From positions 3,734-67,733 of the forward strand of contig DAINSK010000018.1 of the NCBI GenBank assembly GCA_036741355.1: a stretch of DNA of 64,000 bases. Reading direction: 5' to 3'. The notes below the pieces were generated by a model. The model made no database searches. It was not told the DNA's origin and saw only the letters and a list, made by a program, of their open reading frames with translations. Numbering within the stretch: position 1 is the first letter of the stretch; the number at the start of each line of letters is the position of its first letter. Below are positions 34,285 through 42,877 of this stretch, one piece after another. This DNA is from JBBRGK01 sp036741355 (GTDB lineage: Bacteria; Chloroflexota; Dehalococcoidia; CAUJGQ01). Position numbers and translations under genes: made by a program.

Positions 34285-35283
34285 TCAATCGCTGAGCTTC
34301 ACCAGCATCTTGCCGGTATTTTCGCCCTGTAACAGGCCCATGAAGGCGCGCGGGGCGTTTTCGAGTCCCTCGACCACGGTCTCCCGATGCTTGATCTTGG
34401 CCTCGCGGAGCCACGCGCCCATGTCGACCAAGAAGGCCGCGCGGCGGTCAAGATGGTCCGAGATGATGAAACCCTGAACGAGCAGGCGGTTGCGCACGAT
34501 GTTGGTCAGATTATTGGGACCGGGGACCGGTTGCGCGTTGTTGTACTGGGAGATCATGCCGCACGCCGAAACGCGTCCAAAGGCGTTCATCAGGCCGAGC
34601 GCGGCCTGCAGGTGGTCGCCACCCACGTTATCGAAGTAGACGTCGATGCCGTTTGGACAATGGGCCGCCAGCGCCTGGTCGAGGTTGCCCTCGCGGTAGT
34701 TGATCGCGGCGTCGAATCCAAGTTCGTTCACCAGGAAGTTGACCTTTTCGCGCGAGCCGGCGCTGCCGACGACGCGACATCCCTTGATCCTGGCGATCTG
34801 TCCCGCGATGCTGCCCACCGCGCCCGCGGCAGCCGAGACGAACACCGTCTCTCCTGGCTTCGGCTTGCCGATGTCGAGCAGGCCAACGTACGCGGTAAGG
34901 CCGGTTCCGCCCAGCACACCGAGGTAAGCGGTCATCGGAGCGGCGTTGGTGTCGATCCGCGTCAAGCCGCGGCTGTCGCTGACAAACGCCTCGCGCCAGC
35001 CGAGGCCGTTGTTGACGATGTCGCCTTCCTTGAAGTTCGGGTTGCGCGAGCGCTCAACGCGGCCGACGGCGCCGCCCTCGAGCGCCTCGCCGAGCTTGAA
35101 CGGCGGCGAATACGATTTCACGTCGTTCATGCGGCCGCGCATGTACGGATCGACCGACATATAGAGGTTGCGAACCAGGACCTCTCCGTCGCCGGGTTCT
35201 GCAATTGTCGATACCGTAAGCTGAAAATCGCTCTCTTTGGGTAATCCAACCGGGCGCGCGGCGAGGCGAATCTCTCGTGGCAT
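34285..35283 (-). CDS. NADP-dependent oxidoreductase, MDR superfamily (CurA/LTB4 DH-like)
   Basis: A 332-residue zinc-independent medium-chain dehydrogenase/reductase from ATG 35283, with AAGGAG upstream. RNLYMSVDPYMRGRMND near residue 45 is the signature of the leukotriene B4 dehydrogenase/curcumin reductase branch; the cofactor motif AAAGAVGSIAGQ near 150 and KGCRVVGSAGSREK follow, and VYFDNVGGDHL is typical of the group. It probably reduces the double bond of an alpha,beta-unsaturated carbonyl. The longer frame to 35544 is not supported. Divergent from the nitroreductase gene. Confidence 0.9.
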   Translation of the reverse strand: MPREIRLAARPVGLPKESDFQLTVSTIAEPGDGEVLVRNLYMSVDPYMRGRMNDVKSYSPPFKLGEALEGGAVGRVERSRNPNFKEGDIVNNGLGWREAFVSDSRGLTRIDTNAAPMTAYLGVLGGTGLTAYVGLLDIGKPKPGETVFVSAAAGAVGSIAGQIARIKGCRVVGSAGSREKVNFLVNELGFDAAINYREGNLDQALAAHCPNGIDVYFDNVGGDHLQAALGLMNAFGRVSACGMISQYNNAQPVPGPNNLTNIVRNRLLVQGFIISDHLDRRAAFLVDMGAWLREAKIKHRETVVEGLENAPRAFMGLLQGENTGKMLVKLSD

Positions 35284-35404
35284 TGGTATGCTCCTTTGGG
35301 GAGGGGTTCCGATGTCGCGCTGCAGTCCAGCCTGATCGTAGCTGCAAAAGGATTGGACTGAAAGCGGATTTGATGCATTTGACTCCCGACGACCTTGAAG
35401 GAGC

Positions 35405-35956
35405 ATGACTTCCATGACTGAGCTCTCGCCTTTCTTCGACACAATCCTTAGCAAGCGTGATACGCGGGCGTATTCCGATAAGCCGATGCCGGAGGAGACG
35501 TTGCGGCGAATTCTCCGGGCCGGGCGCAAGGCCGGCAGCGCCAAACACGCACAACCGTGCCGTTTCGTTGTCCTCCGCAGCCGTGCGCGCCGCGAAGAGG
35601 TCGCGGCCTGTGGGGACTACACGTCGCAGGTGCCGGGCGCGGCCGTCGCCGTGGCGATCGTTACATTGCCTGATGCGGGCCAGTGGGATCCGGTTCGGGC
35701 CATGTCGTTTGACGCCGGACGGGCGGCGCAAAATATGATGCTCGCCGCCTGGGCCGAGGGGATCGCGTCGTGCCCGGTGACGATGCACCGCCACGACGAC
35801 GCGGCTCGCGTGCTCGGACTCCCGCCTGACCACCGCGTCACCTGGGTGCTCGCATTTGGCTATCCCGCCGCGGAGGAGGGAGCACGGGAAGCGCGGACGC
35901 GCCTGCCGTTGGAGGAGTATGTGCACGAGGAGCGCTGGGACCAGCGGATGACGTAG
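35405..35956 (+). CDS. Nitroreductase family protein
   Basis: A 183-residue FMN-dependent nitroreductase-fold protein. The opening FFDTILSKRDTRAYSDKPMPEETLRRIL is the typical first motif with the FMN-phosphate arginine (KRDTRAY), and AGSAKHAQPCRFVVLRS gives the second. GRAAQNMMLAAWAEGIASCPVTMH near residue 104 is the dimer/FMN region. AAGGAG precedes ATG 35405 by three bases and ATG 35414 by twelve, so either may start. Likely reduces nitro, quinone or enone substrates; the true substrate is unknown. Smaller than the 200+ average but complete. Confidence 0.85.
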   Translation: MTSMTELSPFFDTILSKRDTRAYSDKPMPEETLRRILRAGRKAGSAKHAQPCRFVVLRSRARREEVAACGDYTSQVPGAAVAVAIVTLPDAGQWDPVRAMSFDAGRAAQNMMLAAWAEGIASCPVTMHRHDDAARVLGLPPDHRVTWVLAFGYPAAEEGAREARTRLPLEEYVHEERWDQRMT

Positions 35957-36107
35957 CGTGCGTCGTTCGCAAATCGCGGCGCATTCACGCATATCGCTGT
36001 ACCTCGGTTGGCGCCCGGATCAAAGATGGATAAGCGCGTTCTGCAGTTAACGTGCGGGTGGAGAACGCGGACGGCGGATTGATAGGCAAGGGACAATGGA
36101 GTGCGCG

Positions 36108-37157
36108 ATGAAACTGGGAATCCGGCTCGGCTACTCGGGCGCCGAAATGCGTCTGCCGGTGGAAAAAGTTCAGTTGGCGGAACGGCTCGGCTTTGACTCA
36201 GTGTGGACTGCCGAAGCCTACGGCTCGGACGCGATCACGCCGCTCGCATACCTCGCCGCGGTGACGAGCCGGATTCGGCTCGCCACCGGCATCATGCAGC
36301 TCGCCGGGCGGACACCGGCTATGGCGGCTATGCAGGCGGCCACGGTGGACGCGCTGGCCGGTGGCAACCGCGTGATCGCCGGCCTGGGCGTCTCCGGCCC
36401 GCAGATCGTCGAGGGCTGGTATGGCCAGCCGTGGGGCAGGCCCTATTGGCGCATCCGCGACTACGTCGCGATTATGCGCAAAATCTTCGCCCGGGAAGAG
36501 CCGGTGACCCACTCCGGCCGCGAGATCTCGCTGCCGTACACCGGCCCGGGCGCTTCCGGACTCGGTAAACCACTGAAGTCAATTCTGCACATGAACCCGC
36601 GCCTGCCGATCTGGTTGGGCACCGGCTCTGAAGCGAACATCAAACTAACCGCCGAGATCGCGGATGGCTGGCTGCCGCTCGGTTTCGTTCCGGGCATGTT
36701 GAAGACGTTTCGGCCGTGGCTCGAAGAAGGGTTCAAGCGCGCCGGAAACGGCAAGACAATCAAGGATCTGGAGATACAGGCGAGCACGACCGTGACGATC
36801 ACCGACGACGTCCGATCGGCGTTCCGCCAGATGAAGCCCGGCATCGCCCTCTATGTTGGTGGAATGGGTCACCGCACCAAGAATTTTCACAACGACGCTA
36901 TGGTCCGTCGCGGCTACGGCGACGCCGCGGCGCAGATCCAGGAGATGTACCTAGCCGGTCGCAAAGGTGAGGCGATCGAGGCGGTGCCGGACGAATACTG
37001 CGACGAGATGGCGCTCGCCGGATCGCCCGCACGAATTCGGGAGCGCTACCGCGCCTGGGAAGACTCGGGCATCACGGGCCTGACCATAGGTGCCGAACAG
37101 GAAGCGGCGATGGAGCTCATGGCCGAACTAGCGGGCACGGCGAAGGTCACCGCGTAG
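36108..37157 (+). CDS. LLM class flavin/F420-dependent oxidoreductase
   Basis: A 349-residue luciferase-like oxidoreductase from ATG 36108; GGAG at 36098-36101 gives ideal spacing, so the in-frame ATG at 36096 is less likely. MKLGIRLGYSG, FDSVWTAEAYGSDAITPLAYLAA and RLATGIMQLAGRTPAMAAMQ are signatures of the F420-dependent LLM branch (as in actinobacterial and Chloroflexota proteins); GLGVSGPQIVEGWYGQPWG near residue 100 is also characteristic. Likely hydride transfer to or from an organic substrate with F420 or flavin. Converges with the CoA-transferase gene, 9 bases away. Confidence 0.88.
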   Translation: MKLGIRLGYSGAEMRLPVEKVQLAERLGFDSVWTAEAYGSDAITPLAYLAAVTSRIRLATGIMQLAGRTPAMAAMQAATVDALAGGNRVIAGLGVSGPQIVEGWYGQPWGRPYWRIRDYVAIMRKIFAREEPVTHSGREISLPYTGPGASGLGKPLKSILHMNPRLPIWLGTGSEANIKLTAEIADGWLPLGFVPGMLKTFRPWLEEGFKRAGNGKTIKDLEIQASTTVTITDDVRSAFRQMKPGIALYVGGMGHRTKNFHNDAMVRRGYGDAAAQIQEMYLAGRKGEAIEAVPDEYCDEMALAGSPARIRERYRAWEDSGITGLTIGAEQEAAMELMAELAGTAKVTA

Positions 37158-37166
37158 CACCCGAGC

Positions 37167-38447
37167 CTACTCAAACACACCTGCCGCGGCGTGAGCGGCG
37201 ATCTCGTCTTCGGTCATGCCGAGGATTTCGGTGCAGACCTCGTGCGTGTGCTCGCCCATCAGCGGCGCCGCCCGCCAGGGGCCCGGCCGCCAATCGTCGA
37301 TGCGGAACGACTGCGTGAGCACCGCATGTTCGCCGAGCTCGGCGTGGGGCAGCCGCCGAAAGAATCCGCGGTGCTGGAGCTGCGGATCGGCGAAGAGGTC
37401 CTCGGCCTTTTCTACCGCCCCGGCCGCAACTCCGGCTGCCTGCAACCGGTCGGCCAGCGCAAACGCGTCGTGTGCAACGGTCCAGCCGGAGATCATATCG
37501 TCCAATTCGCCCTCGTGCGCCTTGCGCGCCGCGAGATCGATATACCGCGCCTCTTGACCCGCTTCGCGATGTCCCATTTCATTGCATAGCGCCATCCACG
37601 CCGCGTCCGAGTCCACCGTAATCGCGATCCAGCGGTCATTCAAAGTCTGCGACGCTCTCCCCTGGGCTTCACTCCAGGGTCCCCCGGGGCCCCTACACGG
37701 GTACACGTTGTTGGGGCATGCGTAGTCTTCGTGGTTGCCGTGGCGAGTCGTCATGTTACCGGTGATCTGCAGATCGAGGAGGGGCGCCGCAAGGAAGTGG
37801 ATCGAGCTTTCGAGCTGTGCGTGGTCGATGTACTGCCCCTTCCCGGTCTCTTCTCGCACCTCCAGTGCGACCAGTACCGCGGTCACCAGGAAAGGCCAGC
37901 AGATGAAGTCGGTGTAGGCCGAGTACGGTCCGAGCGGCTCGCCGTCCTCCTCTCCCGTGAGGTCGTACCAGCCGCTCATCGAGCTCGCGATCTGGCCATA
38001 ACCGCGATGGCGTGAATGCGGGCCCGACTGTCCCTGCAGGCTGTGACTGGCCATGATGATGCGCGGATTCCAGGCGCTCACCTGCTCGTAGGTGAGCCCC
38101 CATCGCCCCATGACGCCCGGGACAAACGCCTCCACCAGGACGTCGCTCTGCTCAACCAGCCTGCGGATGATCTCGATCGCCTCCGGCCTTCGCATATTCA
38201 ATGAAAGCGAGAGCTTACCGGCGTTATAAGCGGCGAAATAGCCGGAGCGATTGATCCCGGCGACGCGATCGGCGTACGGCGTGGCGGCGCGGAGCGTATC
38301 CGGGTGCGCCAGCGACCCGATTTTAATGACCTGCGCCCCGAAGTCAGCGAGGTGACGCACGGCCGAGGGACCGGCGACGGTGGTTGAAAAATCGATCACC
38401 CGAATTCCGGCGAGAGGCAGCTCCGGGTCGGCCTCGGGCAAGGGCAC
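37167..38447 (-). CDS. CaiB/BaiF family CoA-transferase (A)
   Basis: A 426-residue family III CoA-transferase. LAGIRVIDFSTTVAGPSAVRHLADFGAQVIKIGS opens the N-domain; LSLNMRRPEAIEIIRRLVEQSDVLVEAFVPGVMGRWGLTYEQV is the CoA-side loop. A Tyr-Thr-Asp (YTDFICW) occurs 21 residues before GKGQYIDH, which matches the position of the catalytic Asp in formyl-CoA transferase. The C-terminus GEHTHEVCTEILG is typical. Transfers CoA between acyl-CoA and a free acid. The first of a tandem pair with gene B in reverse. Confidence 0.88.
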   Translation of the reverse strand: MPLPEADPELPLAGIRVIDFSTTVAGPSAVRHLADFGAQVIKIGSLAHPDTLRAATPYADRVAGINRSGYFAAYNAGKLSLSLNMRRPEAIEIIRRLVEQSDVLVEAFVPGVMGRWGLTYEQVSAWNPRIIMASHSLQGQSGPHSRHRGYGQIASSMSGWYDLTGEEDGEPLGPYSAYTDFICWPFLVTAVLVALEVREETGKGQYIDHAQLESSIHFLAAPLLDLQITGNMTTRHGNHEDYACPNNVYPCRGPGGPWSEAQGRASQTLNDRWIAITVDSDAAWMALCNEMGHREAGQEARYIDLAARKAHEGELDDMISGWTVAHDAFALADRLQAAGVAAGAVEKAEDLFADPQLQHRGFFRRLPHAELGEHAVLTQSFRIDDWRPGPWRAAPLMGEHTHEVCTEILGMTEDEIAAHAAAGVFE

Positions 38448-38461
38448 TTGAAATCTCCTCG

Positions 38462-39718
38462 CTAAACCGCGCCAGTCGCGTCGGATATGATCAGGTCTAC
38501 CGGGTCAAGCCCCAGCAGACGGCCGTACACGTCGCGGTTATGTTGGCCCGGGGCAGGGGCGTCTCCGCGCGGTTCCCAGCCGGCCGCGCTCATCCTTACC
38601 GGCGTTCCGGGCATTCGCGCGGGCGGGACTTCGGGCGCAACTTTGCTTTCAAACCAGGCTTCGCGCGCGGCGAGTTGTACGTCATTCGAAACATCGCCCA
38701 GCGTCTGCACGGGCGCCAGCATGACCCCGCGGGCGAGCGCCCAGTCGAACAGCTCGGCCTTTGTCTTCGTCGCAAAGAAGGCGGCGAACATTTTTGCCAG
38801 GCCTCGGCTGACCTCCGCCCCGGCCGAAATCAGGTCAAACGTCTCCCACTCGGTGCCCACCATCCACTCGGGCGCCCTGGCCTCTGCAGCCATCCACTCC
38901 ACCAGCATATGCATGCGCTGCCCGCCGATATGGCCTGTCTGGAACAGCCAGACCACGTAGCCGTCGGACGCCTTCCAGATACTTGGCAGCCTCAGCAGGC
39001 CGCCCATGTCGCGCGTTGCCCCCTGGCGCTTGAGATTGACGCGCAACATGTCCCAGAACTGGTAGGTGTGAGTGAGCATCCACATGCCCGTGTCGCGCAT
39101 CGCCTGATCGACGTGGGCGCCTCGTCCGCTCCAACGGCGTTGGCGTAGCGCGAGCATGGTAGCGGCCATGGCTTGCATGCTGGCATGAAAAAAGGTCTGG
39201 TATGGCGCCGAAGGCTTGAGCGGGCGCCCGTCCGGCGGCCCCGTCATGTAAAGGTAGCCGCTCATCGCGAAGTGCAGCAGGTCGGAGCCGCGCCGGTCCG
39301 CGTACGGCCCGGTCTGACCGAACGAACTGATTGACGTCATCACGAGACCGGGATTGATCCGCTTCAGATCGTCGTAACCGAGGCCGATTCCGGTCAGATA
39401 CCCGGGCGGAAAGGACTCTGCGACGACGTCGGCGCAGGCGGCGAGCGATCGTATGAGGTCCCGGCCGGAGTCGGACTCAATGTCGGCCGTGACGCTCTGC
39501 TTGCCGGCGGCGTACGCCGCCCAGTAGAGACTGATGTCCCGCGCGTTTCCCGTTCCCGCAAAAGGGGGTAGAGAACGCGCACAATCGCCGCCCGGCGGTT
39601 CGACCTTGATCACCTCTGCGCCGAGGTCGGCGAAAGCCTTGCCGAACTGCGCCGTCACGGCCCCCGGCAGTTCCACGACCCGGTATCTGCCGAGAGGCCG
39701 GCTCGCTGCGTCAGTCAT
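38462..39718 (-). CDS. CaiB/BaiF family CoA-transferase (B)
   Basis: A 418-residue family III CoA-transferase, 14 bases upstream of gene A on the same strand. N-domain: GRYRVVELPGAVTAQFGKAFADLGAEVIKVEPPGG; SVTADIESDSGRDLIRSLAACADVVAESFPPGYL; C-domain GRGAHVDQAMRDTGMW. The segment aligning with the catalytic Asp reads PYQTFFHASMQA, so the Asp seen in gene A appears absent. This could mark a distinct subfamily or a non-catalytic partner of a two-subunit enzyme with gene A; both are inference. Confidence 0.85.
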   Translation of the reverse strand: MTDAASRPLGRYRVVELPGAVTAQFGKAFADLGAEVIKVEPPGGDCARSLPPFAGTGNARDISLYWAAYAAGKQSVTADIESDSGRDLIRSLAACADVVAESFPPGYLTGIGLGYDDLKRINPGLVMTSISSFGQTGPYADRRGSDLLHFAMSGYLYMTGPPDGRPLKPSAPYQTFFHASMQAMAATMLALRQRRWSGRGAHVDQAMRDTGMWMLTHTYQFWDMLRVNLKRQGATRDMGGLLRLPSIWKASDGYVVWLFQTGHIGGQRMHMLVEWMAAEARAPEWMVGTEWETFDLISAGAEVSRGLAKMFAAFFATKTKAELFDWALARGVMLAPVQTLGDVSNDVQLAAREAWFESKVAPEVPPARMPGTPVRMSAAGWEPRGDAPAPGQHNRDVYGRLLGLDPVDLIISDATGAV

Positions 39719-39746
39719 GGGCGCTGTCTATGCCGCATTTTGAGTT

Positions 39747-40583
39747 CTATTTGGACACGCGTGGAAAGCGGGGTGACCGGCGCTCCAGGAACGAGGCGAT
39801 CCCTTCCTGAAAGTCCGGAGCTTTGACCGAATCATCCATCAGCCGCTCCGTCTCTACCATGGCCGGACCGAGCGGAAGCATCAAGTGCCTGTACACCTGC
39901 TGCTTCATTCGCATCAGAGACGCGGGCGCCGCCGTGGCGGCAACGGTCCGAACGTAGGCGTGCGCCTCTTCGAGCAGTCGATCGCCCGGAAACACGCGGT
40001 TGGCGATGCCGAGATCAAACGCCTCGCGGCCGTCAAGCCGCCGGCCGCTCCAGAGGATGTCGAGCGCCCTCGACGGACCGATCAGGCGCGGTAACACCCA
40101 ACTGACCCCGTGCTCGGCCACCAAACCGCGCTGGGCGTACGCCGCGGTGAACATCGCCTGCTCAGCACCAAAGCGCAGGTCACAGAACATGGCCAGGGAG
40201 AATCCCATCCCCGCGCAAGGGCCATTGACCGCGGCGATGATCGGCTTCCGCACCGCGAGCATGTAGGTGAGACCGCGGGAAAAGTCAGGACCCATGCTCC
40301 GGTCGCCCGCTTCGGCGCCGGCGAACTCGGTTGCACCGTGGATCGCCGCGATCTCGCCCGCGGCCTGGATCGTCTGGAGGTCGTTCATATCGACGCCGGC
40401 ACAGAAGCCGCGCCCTGCCCCGGTCAGCACGATGCCGACCACTTCGGGACGATGCTCGGCGTCGGCGAGGGCGTGCTTGAGCTCCTGCTGCAGGCGCGTA
40501 GTGATCGCGTTTAGCTTCTCCGGACGATTCAACGTGATCGTCGCAACCGGATCCTGAACCTCGTAGAGGATTTCCTGGTACAT
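39747..40583 (-). CDS. Enoyl-CoA hydratase/isomerase
   Basis: A 278-residue crotonase-fold protein from ATG 40583, with GGAGGC upstream; the longer frame to 40727 runs over a pseudogene scar. Motifs: ATITLNRPEKLNAIT near residue 15, GIVLTGAGRGFCAGVDMND near 52 (oxyanion-hole loop), AAVNGPCAGMGFSLAMFCDLRFGA near 107, and glutamate-type catalytic region EHGVSWVLPRLIG. A lone enzyme of the hydratase/isomerase family that would act on an enoyl-CoA made from acids activated by the CoA-transferases. Substrate unknown. Confidence 0.9.
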   Translation of the reverse strand: MYQEILYEVQDPVATITLNRPEKLNAITTRLQQELKHALADAEHRPEVVGIVLTGAGRGFCAGVDMNDLQTIQAAGEIAAIHGATEFAGAEAGDRSMGPDFSRGLTYMLAVRKPIIAAVNGPCAGMGFSLAMFCDLRFGAEQAMFTAAYAQRGLVAEHGVSWVLPRLIGPSRALDILWSGRRLDGREAFDLGIANRVFPGDRLLEEAHAYVRTVAATAAPASLMRMKQQVYRHLMLPLGPAMVETERLMDDSVKAPDFQEGIASFLERRSPRFPRVSK

Positions 40584-40615
40584 CGGCTGCCTCCAAACGA
40601 CGGGACAGAACAACG

Positions 40616-40755
40616 TTACTCGACGGCGCCGGCCTCGCGCATCTCGGAGATCTCCGGAGGGCCAGTGCGGTCGTGACACCGCCGACCCCGCCACCGGCGA
40701 TGAGGACCGCGCATGTGGTGCCACCATATGACGTCCCCTGGTTCATGCACCTCAA
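40616..40755 (-). pseudogene. Chimeric scar: FAD monooxygenase start joined to CoA-transferase end
   Basis: On the minus strand, 40755-40651 encodes AVLIAGGGVGGVTTALALRR, the N-terminal FAD-binding motif of a monooxygenase like the one at 1054. The natural ATGCGC start is followed by an extra G, which puts it out of frame. Directly joined, 40651-40616 encodes ISEMREAGAVE then TAA, the standard CaiB/BaiF C-terminus. Both pieces are on the same strand, which points to a large deletion fusing two former neighbours. Not translatable as a useful protein. Confidence 0.65.
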
Positions 40756-40884
40756 ACCGCCGAAGTCGTCGGACTACCAGGAGCGACTGCCGTCCGGTCC
40801 CAGGGTCCCGGGGCTAAAGAGGACGTACGGCTTGGATATACGTTCCGCATCTCCAGCATATTCGTGCGAAACCAACCTTTGGAC

Positions 40885-41574
40885 TCAGAACAGCGGCAGT
40901 ATGAGCTCGGCGCCATCATTCCTCGCCGATGAGACGAGCGGCGAGACCGGGTAGGCTTCCATGTCCTCCGCCGCGTACTGCCGCAGACAGGCGAGCACCG
41001 CTCCCTGATCGGCGGAACGATCCAGCCACGTCGATTCGTCTTCCATTGTGAGGATGACCGGCATCCGGTGATGGAACGGAGCCATGAGCTCGTTTGCGGC
41101 CGTCGTGACGATCGCGCAGCTCTGAACTGGTTCGCCGGTGCTCGAGTCGGTGCTTTCGGTGTATAGACCGGCGAAGGCAAAGACGCGGCCACCTTTCAGA
41201 CGGACGTGGACTGGCTGTTTCGTGCGCCGACCGGGAATCGTTTGCCATTCGTAGAATCCGTCGGCGGGGATTAGACAGCGTTTGCCGAAGACCGCGCCCC
41301 GGAACATAGGGCGTTCCAGCAGCGTTTCCGCGCGGGCGTTGATCGGCGGCGGTTGCTTGGGGGTGACTTTGAACCACGGCGGCGCGAAGCCCCAACGCAT
41401 CTGCCGCAGGGCCCGGGTCCCGCTGTCCTGCACCACCACAGAGACGATCGGCTGCGAAGGCGCGATGTTGAAGCGCGCCGCGAACACCGCGTCAGCGGCG
41501 AAGTCATCAATCACGCCGATGCGAAAGCGCTCGCCCAGGATCTCGACGTTTTGGAGCACGAAGCGTCCGCACAT
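40885..41574 (-). CDS. yedK: SOS response-associated peptidase (SRAP, YedK/HMCES)
   Basis: A 229-residue SRAP-domain protein that crosslinks abasic sites in single-stranded DNA. Cys2 of MCGRF is the crosslinking nucleophile; FNIAPSQP carries the active-site Asn; GFYEW near residue 105 the Glu; APFHHRMPVIL near 160 the His. All catalytic positions are present and the length is normal. Opposite strand to the small membrane protein downstream. Gene symbol reflects clear orthology at family level only. Confidence 0.9.
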   Translation of the reverse strand: MCGRFVLQNVEILGERFRIGVIDDFAADAVFAARFNIAPSQPIVSVVVQDSGTRALRQMRWGFAPPWFKVTPKQPPPINARAETLLERPMFRGAVFGKRCLIPADGFYEWQTIPGRRTKQPVHVRLKGGRVFAFAGLYTESTDSSTGEPVQSCAIVTTAANELMAPFHHRMPVILTMEDESTWLDRSADQGAVLACLRQYAAEDMEAYPVSPLVSSARNDGAELILPLF

Positions 41575-41689
41575 GGCCGCAGTCTACCGGCTTCGAATCC
41601 CCGCTGCCAGAGCTATGGCAGTGTTACGACGCGCGGCATATGCTCAGACGGGCGGACCTTCGGACCACGCCGCCGCGAAAGGTGCCGGC

Positions 41690-41851
41690 ATGTCGCAAAC
41701 CGACAAGATCCTCGTGATCGCTGCGTTGATCCTCGGCGTCCTCGACGTTCTCAACATCCGCAACCCTCTTTCCCGCTTCTCCGCCGCGGGCATCGCCATC
41801 GTGCTCCTAGCCGTCGTAGAACTACACCGCGGCGGCGTGTTTAGTTACTAA
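41690..41851 (+). CDS. Small two-helix membrane protein (53 aa)
   Basis: ATG 41690 with AAAGG upstream; 53 residues with two hydrophobic segments, ILVIAALILGVLDVL and GIAIVLLAVVELH, separated by a short Asn/Arg loop. The frame is open further upstream but this start gives a clean, short product. Family not recognised. Confidence 0.5.
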   Translation: MSQTDKILVIAALILGVLDVLNIRNPLSRFSAAGIAIVLLAVVELHRGGVFSY

Positions 41852-41922
41852 ACAGCAGCTACGGTTCGTGTTCGTTTCATGCGGGACCGGTGTCACCGTT
41901 TGGATGACCATGGGGCTATGTC

Positions 41923-42528
41923 GTGGCCGTGGAAATCGTCTACGAAACCCATTCCCTGACAACAGACAATGAGGCCGGCTTCGCTAGGGGCTGGCTGCCG
42001 GGGCGGCTGTCGGAGTCCGGTCGACGATTCGCGTCAGAGCTCGGTAGGCGCCGTCAGTCTGATAACGCGGCGGCCGTCTTTGTCTCGGACCTGGGGCGCG
42101 CCGTAGAAACCGCACAGATCGCGTTTGCCCGCAGCGGGATCCCGATCCATCAGGACGCTCGGCTGCGCGAATGCAACTACGGCGCCTTGAACGGCGCGCC
42201 CGTCGCCCTCCTCGCCGCTCAACAAGGCCGGCACATCGACCAGCCCTACCCCGACGGGCAGAGTTACCGCCAGGTCGTGGACCAGATGCGCGATTTCCTC
42301 CGTGACCTGGCCGCGACATGGGACGGACGTAACGTCGTTGTCATCAGTCACTCGGCGAACAAGTGGGCGCTGGATTGCCTGCTCCATGGAGCAGCCCTGG
42401 AGGACCTGGTGGATGCCCCGTTCAACTGGCAGGAGGGCTGGCTCTACCTGCTTCCAACCGGCTGGACCGACGAAGACTGTTCGCCCGATAGTCAGCCTGA
42501 CAGGACCGGAAGGCCAACGCCGCGATAA
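41923..42528 (+). CDS. Histidine phosphatase superfamily protein with altered RHG motif
   Basis: A 201-residue phosphoglycerate-mutase-like fold starting at GTG. The usual LxRHGxT is replaced by YETHSLTTDN: the catalytic His is kept but the Arg before it is Thr. GWLPGRLSESGRRFA, FVSDLGRAVETAQIA, RLRECNYGALNG and VVISHSANKWALD (second catalytic His) are otherwise normal. It probably still hydrolyses a phosphomonoester but with changed phosphate binding. Related THS-type members are expected in a subfamily; this needs database confirmation. Confidence 0.82.
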   Translation: MAVEIVYETHSLTTDNEAGFARGWLPGRLSESGRRFASELGRRRQSDNAAAVFVSDLGRAVETAQIAFARSGIPIHQDARLRECNYGALNGAPVALLAAQQGRHIDQPYPDGQSYRQVVDQMRDFLRDLAATWDGRNVVVISHSANKWALDCLLHGAALEDLVDAPFNWQEGWLYLLPTGWTDEDCSPDSQPDRTGRPTPR

Positions 42529-42593
42529 GGGCCACCTCCTCAACATCTGCTGCTCGCCGAGGTTGCTGTCGTATTGATGCCGCTGGAGATGAT

Positions 42594-42827
42594 TCAGACC
42601 GGCATCTGTTTGTCAACCAGGGCATGGAGTGCCTTGCCATAGGCCATGGGCACCGCCTGGTCGCTCCGGTGCAGCGACCAGGACAGCACCGCGGCGAAGT
42701 CATCACCCTTCAGCCTGTCACGCACGAACCGCAGCGCCTCGTCTTCCGTGTCGAACTCAGCAAGGAGATTCCCGCTGCGGTTCTCCCAGAGCTCGTAGTA
42801 CACGGAATTCGGTGTTGTATCTGCCAC
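42594..42827 (-). CDS. Small hypothetical protein (77 aa)
   Basis: A 77-residue protein, VYYELWENRSGNLLAEFDTE, DEALRFVRDRL and a strand rich in Ser, His and Leu near 45-55. The strand-helix-strand look and the E-x-x-L-x-F-V motif match a common short uncharacterised family whose helix follows 'EDEAL'. No start anomaly; on the same strand and 50 bases downstream of the next small gene. Function unknown. Confidence 0.6.
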   Translation of the reverse strand: MADTTPNSVYYELWENRSGNLLAEFDTEDEALRFVRDRLKGDDFAAVLSWSLHRSDQAVPMAYGKALHALVDKQMPV

Positions 42828-42877
42828 AGGTCACCCCTTGTCGTCTCATGCTACCCCGCCGAACGCCGTTATGGGGA

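Noticed and set aside
39844..40110. Possible forward genes opposite the enoyl-CoA hydratase
   Set aside because: No motifs or ribosome sites; shadow of a clear crotonase-fold gene.
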